NCBI GenBank assembly: GCA_964480365.1 | Contig: CAYZPM010000017.1 | Coordinates: 13,382 to 77,381, forward strand | Source: CAIQPV01 sp964480365 | GTDB taxonomy: Bacteria > Pseudomonadota > Gammaproteobacteria > Burkholderiales > Gallionellaceae | Length of the DNA: 64,000 bases | Direction of reading: 5' to 3' | Shown: piece by piece, positions 60,598 to 64,000 of the stretch | Layout: the number at the start of each line of letters is the position of its first letter | Position numbering within the stretch: position 1 is the first letter of the stretch | Notes under the pieces: generated by a model | What the model was told of the DNA's origin: nothing | The model's input: only the letters and a program-made list of their open reading frames with translations | Databases searched by the model: none | Made by a program: the position numbers and the translations under genes

Positions 60598-60630
60598 TGC
60601 CAATATGGCAGGGTGCGTGCCATGTTGGCA
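60598..60630. promoter_or_regulatory. Paired upstream activator sites TGCCA-N3-TGGCA
   Basis: TGCCA-ATA-TGGCA (60598-60610) and TGCCA-TGT-TGGCA (60618-60630) are centred 20 bp apart, two helical turns, about 110-130 bp upstream of the -24 box. This is the usual layout of enhancer sites for a sigma-54 activator. A degenerate copy TGTCA-TAA-TGGCA lies at 61977-61989 before the activator gene. Confidence 0.75.
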
Positions 60631-60636
60631 TATTGT

Positions 60637-61938
60637 TTACGCTTTGAGTTTATTCAATCTGCGATAAAGTGTTCTCTCGCTTATCCCAAGTTCGTCCGCC
60701 AGCATTTTGCGGCTACCACGATGATGCGCAAGTCGGGCTTCCAGTGTCTGGCGTTCCAGTTCTACCAAGCTCACTGGCTTGGCGGTGATGGCCTCACGCC
60801 TGACGTGACTACTGCGGACTTCTTCCGGCAGATGCGCTGGCTGGATGGCTTCGCCATTGCATAGCAAGCTTGCCCGCTCGATGATATTGCGCAACTCGCG
60901 CACGTTGCCGGGATAGTCATAGCGGCGCAGCAGTTCGATGGAATCTTCAGAAATGATCAGGTTCCGATCTGCGGCAACACGAGCCAAGAGCGATTTCGCC
61001 AAAATAGGGATGTCGGATGATCGCTCTCGTAGGGGCGGCAGTTCGACCGGAAACGTATTGAGTCGAAAATAGAGATCCTGCCGGAAGCTGCCGCTTTTGA
61101 CCATTGCGCGTAAGTCGCGGTGAGTCGCTGAAACCAGCCGGATGTCGGCCATGTGAGGTTCGGTAGAACCGACGCGCCGATATGCACCGGTTTCAAGTAG
61201 GCGCAGGAGTTTGACCTGCATAATCAGGGGAATATCACCCACTTCATCCAGGAATAGCGTTCCACCGTTTGCTGCCTCGATCAAACCTTCTTTCCGTGAG
61301 GTGGCACCGGTAAATGCGCCGCGTTCATGGCCGAAAAGTTCGCTCTCGAAAAGTGTCTCGGTGAGTCCCGAACAATCCAGGGTAACGAAAGGCTTGTCGA
61401 CTCTGCGACTCGCATCGTGTATGGCCTTGGCCACGAGCTCCTTGCCGCTGCCTGATTCTCCCAAGAGCAGCACCGTGGCTTCAGAGGGTGCAACTCGCGC
61501 GACCATCTCCAGCATACGTTGAAAGGCCGGAGCGCGTCCGACAAGCCCTTGAGCATTTGAAAGTCCTCGGGCTACGGCGACAGGTTCAATCTTCTCAATG
61601 AAGTAGGCGAAGTTCCCTTTGCCGTCGCGTACCGGGGATAACTCGATGTTGACGTAGGTCTCTCCCTGCGGGGTATGATGAAGATGAAGCACTCGCTCCC
61701 GCTGTTCGGAGAGGAGGCTCCGCTGGAGAGGGCATGTCTCGCCAGCTTGATCGCAGGGTACTGAGAAGTGGTGGGAAATGTCGAAACAGGTTCGTCCGAC
61801 GAAAACTTGATCTTCGCCGAAACTGCGTCGATAGGCTATGTTTGCCGCCAGCACATGGTACTGGCGGTCACACAAAATATGCGGTTCTGGCAGGGTTTCG
61901 ATGAAGGACACCAGTTCAGGAAGTAGCGGCGATTTCAT
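60637..61938 (-). CDS. Sigma-54-dependent activator with a Cys-rich PAS domain
   Basis: 433 residues from ATG 61938 (TTG 61947 is an alternative). The N-terminal PAS domain contains CFDISHHFSVPCDQAGETCP (about residues 51-70), a C-x5-H-x4-PC-x6-CP motif likely to bind metal or sense redox. The AAA+ domain has Walker A LLLGESGSGKELV, GAFTGAT for sigma-54 contact and Walker B GGTLFLDEVGD. The C terminus is a Fis helix-turn-helix (LADELGISERTLYRRLNKL). It stops 7 bp from the paired activator sites and probably drives the petA promoter. Confidence 0.92.
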   Translation of the reverse strand: MKSPLLPELVSFIETLPEPHILCDRQYHVLAANIAYRRSFGEDQVFVGRTCFDISHHFSVPCDQAGETCPLQRSLLSEQRERVLHLHHTPQGETYVNIELSPVRDGKGNFAYFIEKIEPVAVARGLSNAQGLVGRAPAFQRMLEMVARVAPSEATVLLLGESGSGKELVAKAIHDASRRVDKPFVTLDCSGLTETLFESELFGHERGAFTGATSRKEGLIEAANGGTLFLDEVGDIPLIMQVKLLRLLETGAYRRVGSTEPHMADIRLVSATHRDLRAMVKSGSFRQDLYFRLNTFPVELPPLRERSSDIPILAKSLLARVAADRNLIISEDSIELLRRYDYPGNVRELRNIIERASLLCNGEAIQPAHLPEEVRSSHVRREAITAKPVSLVELERQTLEARLAHHRGSRKMLADELGISERTLYRRLNKLKA

Positions 61939-62100
61939 GGAGGGCAAATCCGATTCCCGTTTAGGGTGACAGATGCTGTCATAATGGCAGTGCTGACATT
62001 GACATGCAAGTGTCTATGCTAAAAGTTAGCGAGGCTCAGGTAGCGTGTCAAGATAGGATATGGCAGGGCAATAACAAAATTGTCTGGTAGCAATCACGAT

Positions 62101-63036
62101 TTATCCCATAAATAAACTTAATGTTAACAACAAGCCATGCAACAACATCGCGGCAATGGTCAATTTTATCGCTTCACTTAAATGTTGTGGATGCGAGGCA
62201 TGACGGAACAATTGCCTTGCAGCCTTAATGCTTAATGGCAAGGCTAAACCAGCCGTCAACGCCAGTGGCGGTAGCCAACCGTATATAACTGACAACACCA
62301 GCCAGCCATTCGCCAATGCCATGATCAGCACATATCCCCAGCGCGCCTGCCACACGTCCAGCCGGGCAACCCAGTGTAGTTTTCCTACAGCAGTATCGGC
62401 TTTACGATCCGGGAATTGATTGATGTAGAGCAGATTAGTCACTAACAGCGCGTAGGACAAACCTGCGATGAATGGAGCGGCAGCAAAGCCTTTGCGTTGT
62501 ACAAAATCTGTCCCCACAGTGACCAATAGAAAGCCTACCGCCACACATACCTCGCCAAATCCACGACTATTCAAGCGGAAAGGTGGCGCCGAATACGCCC
62601 AGCCGATGAACAGTCCTGCACCGCCGATATATAACAATTGCGCAGCGGAACGCAGCATCAACCATAGCCCCGCAAGTACCACGCCAAACAACAGCGCAAA
62701 TCCAAAGCGCGCAGTCTGCGCAAGAGTCAACACTCCGTTCTGAATGAAGCGGCTACCGCCAGTGAATGGGAATACTCGTTCTACGTTGCACGCATCTGTA
62801 CCGTTTAGCGCATCGTAATAATCGTTCAGTACGTTCACTCCGGCGTGCGCCATCAATCCGAACATCAGAGTGAATGCCGCCAGTCCAGGAGAAAGCGTAA
62901 TGTTCCCGTGGCTCGCAGTCGCCAGCCCAATCAGGCATGACATTAAACTTGCACTGAGAAAGGCTGGGCGGGTCGCTGAAAAATAGCATCCCAGCGGATT
63001 TTGAAATGTTGTAAAAGTCGGCTCTTTCGGTGGCAT
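62101..63036 (-). CDS. UbiA/MenA-family prenyltransferase
   Basis: 311 residues, eight or nine membrane segments. The two prenyl-diphosphate motifs are NVLNDYYDALNGTDA and NQFPDRKADTAVGK. The sequence, including FPFTGGSRFIQNGVL, fits the MenA-like branch (polyprenylation of 1,4-dihydroxy-2-naphthoate) better than UbiA, but the substrate cannot be fixed from sequence. It stands alone between the sigma-54 regulator and regA. Confidence 0.87.
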   Translation of the reverse strand: MPPKEPTFTTFQNPLGCYFSATRPAFLSASLMSCLIGLATASHGNITLSPGLAAFTLMFGLMAHAGVNVLNDYYDALNGTDACNVERVFPFTGGSRFIQNGVLTLAQTARFGFALLFGVVLAGLWLMLRSAAQLLYIGGAGLFIGWAYSAPPFRLNSRGFGEVCVAVGFLLVTVGTDFVQRKGFAAAPFIAGLSYALLVTNLLYINQFPDRKADTAVGKLHWVARLDVWQARWGYVLIMALANGWLVLSVIYGWLPPLALTAGLALPLSIKAARQLFRHASHPQHLSEAIKLTIAAMLLHGLLLTLSLFMG

Positions 63037-63324
63037 TTTTATACCAGACTACAGTGTGTTATTCAAAATGTTTTAGTGGGCAGCGCAGGAAATCTGCTGT
63101 TCGCGAACAGCAGCTATAAGCCGACTAGATGCAGTCAGCCTTTACCGCTGCCAATGACTTTTTCATTATAAGCAGCCAGTGATTTTTTTGCTTGCTATCT
63201 GTCGCTGCGTATCCCATAACTGCCCTTGAACCGTGTAAATTCACAGCCACAAAACGGTCACTTAGGGGCACGCTTTACCATGCTGTAGCGACGATTGCAA
63301 AGACGAATACAGACCTGCTTAGAT
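63037..63324. other. Intergenic region before regA terminus
   Basis: 288 bp between the prenyltransferase start and the regA stop. No RNA gene, repeat or supported ORF is visible. Confidence 0.5.
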
Positions 63325-63867
63325 TTACGTCTCAGGCTGCTTTGCGAGTTTGCGTTGCAGGCTGCGGCGGTGCATGTTGAGGGCGCGCGCGGTGGCGGAG
63401 ATGTTGCCTTCATGTTCAAGCAACACGCGATTGATGTGTTCCCACTCCAAGCGATCTACTGTCGTAACTTGTGCATTGAAATGCAGGTGAGGGCTGGGTA
63501 GGTGTCCGAACGCCTCCACGATTTCGTCCGCATTTGCTGGCTTGGTAAGGTATTGCGTCGCACCCAGTTTGATAGCTTCCACTGCCGTGGCGATGCTGGC
63601 ATAGCCGGTCAACATCACGATGCGCGTGGCCGAGTCGAGTTCATGCAGAGCATGCACGAGCGTCAGTCCTGATGCACCGTCCATCTTTAAGTCTACCACC
63701 GCATATTCAGGCGGCTCGGTCTGCGCCAGTGGCATAGCCTGTTCAACGCTGTGCGCAACAGTTACTGTGTAGCCTCGTTTTTCCAGTGCGCGACCTAGCA
63801 CCTGACAGAAAACATCATCATCGTCCACCAGCAATAGCGAGGCTTGTTCGTTGATAAAATTGTTCAT
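63325..63867 (-). CDS. regA: RegA/PrrA-type response regulator
   Basis: 180 residues. The receiver domain has the acidic pocket LLVDDDDVFC, the phosphoacceptor Asp in AVVDLKMDG (about residue 59), MLTGYAS and the Lys in YLTKPANA. The C-terminal Fis-type helix-turn-helix ISATARALNMHRRSLQRKL is the RegA signature. It controls redox-responsive genes with the kinase RegB, whose gene is not in the window. Confidence 0.95.
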   Translation of the reverse strand: MNNFINEQASLLLVDDDDVFCQVLGRALEKRGYTVTVAHSVEQAMPLAQTEPPEYAVVDLKMDGASGLTLVHALHELDSATRIVMLTGYASIATAVEAIKLGATQYLTKPANADEIVEAFGHLPSPHLHFNAQVTTVDRLEWEHINRVLLEHEGNISATARALNMHRRSLQRKLAKQPET

Positions 63868-63936
63868 AATTCGTTTCCTGAAATTCTAATAAGCGGGGAA
63901 GTAGCTCACTTCTCAAAATATCACCATGCGTTGATT

Positions 63937-64000
63937 TTATTTGTCCAAGCAGTTGATACCAAGCGCTTTGAGCATGTATTTCTCATAGATAGGCTCTGAG
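63937..64000 (-). CDS. Partial CDS at the window end (C terminus only)
   Basis: The minus-strand frame from the window edge reads SEPIYEKYMLKALGINCLDK and stop at 63937. The gene enters from beyond 64000. The product is not recognised from 20 residues; it lies upstream of regA on the same strand. Confidence 0.5.
   Translation of the reverse strand, partial: SEPIYEKYMLKALGINCLDK

Noticed and set aside
63137..63200. Minus-strand frame AKKSLAAYNEKVIGSGKG
   Set aside because: Looks protein-like but is closed by a stop immediately upstream; not enough to call a remnant.

Overview
The window looks like chromosomal DNA of a betaproteobacterium. The Nitrosomonadales/Gallionellaceae-type iron or sulfur oxidisers fit best. 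The basis is an MSHA-type pilus operon, a RegA-type redox response regulator, an octaheme cytochrome module, a solitary Rieske protein under an apparent sigma-54 promoter, and many dispersed GC-rich palindromes. The assignment rests on gene content and style only.

Region 1 (1-19.4 kb) is core genome. It holds an SH3-domain exported protein, gpsA, convergent trmL, and a long MSHA-type pilus cluster: mshE, mshG, two accessory genes, the major pilin mshA, minor pilins (mshC/D/O/P-like), then the overlapping chain mshI, PilN-like, mshJ, mshK, mshL, mshN. No mshM is seen. Dispersed repeats have entered the cluster. One supplies the apparent start of the mshD-like pilin, and a nucleotidyltransferase gene sits between two 18-bp inverted repeats. 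A glycosyltransferase follows.

Region 2 (19.45-about 52.7 kb) is a large accessory region that starts at the 3' end of ssrA (tmRNA). An intact P4-type integrase lies just behind ssrA, followed by AlpA-like, MobC-like and relaxase genes, which mark a mobilizable integrated element. The cargo, in order, is: a Wadjet system (jetABCD) with a WYL regulator; a 230-bp array of TTAC spaced exactly every 11 bp; an AbiE pair with truncated abiEii; a RelE/ParE toxin and its antitoxin; an eleven-gene, tightly packed minus-strand cassette (Lon-like AAA ATPase without protease domain, three DEDD exonucleases, one small protein, two metallophosphoesterases, four small HAD phosphatases); small membrane and lipoprotein genes; an unrecognised coiled-coil gene with repeated operator-like sites; an McrBC-like pair with a divergent XRE regulator and two palindromic operators; and a second integrase missing its N-terminal domain. 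Decayed DNA follows, including a GGDEF remnant. I did not find a second copy of the ssrA 3' end, so the right boundary is not fixed.

Region 3 (53-64 kb) is mostly respiratory. It holds a stress-type membrane protein, an exported protein, a cytochrome b with an octaheme tetrathionate-reductase-family cytochrome c, a Tll0287-like haem protein, a decayed stretch (NifX-like remnant, partial duplication, MBL-fold pseudogene), truncated haemoglobin plus Rieske protein behind a sigma-54 promoter with paired upstream sites, the adjacent sigma-54 activator, a UbiA/MenA prenyltransferase and regA.

The two strongest candidates for undescribed biology are the 11-bp-phased TTAC array between Wadjet and AbiE, and the exonuclease/phosphoesterase/HAD/AAA cassette.
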